The notes under the pieces: generated by a model
Database searches by the model: none
Told to the model about the DNA's origin: nothing
Seen by the model: the letters and a program-made list of their open reading frames with translations, nothing else
Part shown: positions 5,103-5,191 of the stretch, one piece after another
How the letters are laid out: each line of letters begins with the position of its first letter
How positions within the stretch are numbered: the stretch's first letter is position 1
Assembly: GCA_015491705.1 (NCBI GenBank)
Contig: WFVK01000353.1
Coordinates: forward strand, 1-5,191
Length of the DNA: 5,191 bases
From: Nitrospirota bacterium
GTDB lineage: Bacteria; Nitrospirota; Thermodesulfovibrionia; UBA6902
Direction of reading: 5' to 3'
Position numbers and translations under genes: made by a program

Positions 5103-5191
5103 TTAACCTTAATGTTGCATAAACCGGCAGACTCCGCTGCCCCGCCTCCGGCGATATTGTACCTGTAAGGCAAACCTTAACGTTGCATAAA
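5103..5191 (+). repeat. Interspersed intergenic repeat, one full copy and the start of a second
   Basis: The core begins at 5105 (AACCTTAATGTTGCATAAA, one base different from the 2439 copy) and again at 5173 (AACCTTAACGTTGCATAAA, identical to it), a period of 68 bases. Between them lie ACCGGC, a small GGCAG/CTGCC hairpin, CCCGCCTCCGGCGATA (5141-5156) and GTAAGGC. The last core runs into the right edge, so a tandem array may continue beyond the window. The rest of 4945-5102 holds only the fxsA upstream region and shows no gene. Confidence 0.65.

Noticed and set aside
4979..5173. 64-codon minus-strand reading frame upstream of fxsA
   Set aside because: Its first half is simply the interspersed repeat read in translation, it has no ribosome site, and the product matches nothing I know.
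5103..5191. Possible CRISPR repeat-spacer array
   Set aside because: The supposed spacer holds CCCGCCTCCGGCGATA, which also occurs at the 1888 locus, and the repeats are scattered in single copies elsewhere. True spacers would be unique, and no cas gene is present.

Overview
The window reads as a chromosomal stretch of a Gram-negative (diderm) bacterium with mid-range G+C. A type II secretion gene pair shows the outer membrane. The mix of a XpsM/PilO-like GspM, a minimal GspC, a DUF116 protein, a free-standing glycogen-binding domain and small cysteine-rich proteins resembles Nitrospirota or Desulfobacterota. That placement is an inference from gene content, not from a marker gene. About 85% of the window is assigned or clearly intergenic, and there are no rRNA or tRNA genes, transposase genes or CRISPR arrays.

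Layout. (1) Positions 3-1194, + strand: the 3' end of a type II secretion operon, with gspM (5' truncated by the window edge) overlapping gspC by 11 bases. (2) Positions 1211-1741, - strand: a cysteine-rich DUF116 protein convergent with gspC, with a clear extended -10 promoter at 1778-1786. (3) Positions 1742-2030: an intergenic stretch with short GTTCAGGG repeats, a GC-rich hairpin and a diverged copy of an interspersed repeat. (4) Positions 2031-2414, +: a 127-residue protein made of a basic tail and one CBM48/AMPK-beta-type glycogen-binding domain. (5) Positions 2415-2540: a compact copy of the repeat. (6) Positions 2541-3761, +: a peptidase-U32-family protein of the TrhP (YegQ) type, a tRNA U34 hydroxylation factor with a four-cysteine Fe-S site. 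(7) Positions 3762-4051: an AT-rich leader region dense in inverted repeats. (8) Positions 4052-4267 and 4273-4509, +: two small, cysteine-rich, translationally coupled proteins of unknown function, followed by an intrinsic terminator. (9) Positions 4552-4944, -: fxsA, a small inner-membrane protein. (10) Positions 4945-5191: intergenic, ending in two copies of the repeat that run off the window.

How the parts relate. Only gspM/gspC and the two cysteine-rich genes look like operon partners; the others appear to be single transcription units of unrelated housekeeping or accessory role. The most interesting items are the repeat family, found in three separate intergenic regions and apparently tandem at the right edge, and the coupled pair of cysteine-rich small proteins behind a structured leader.
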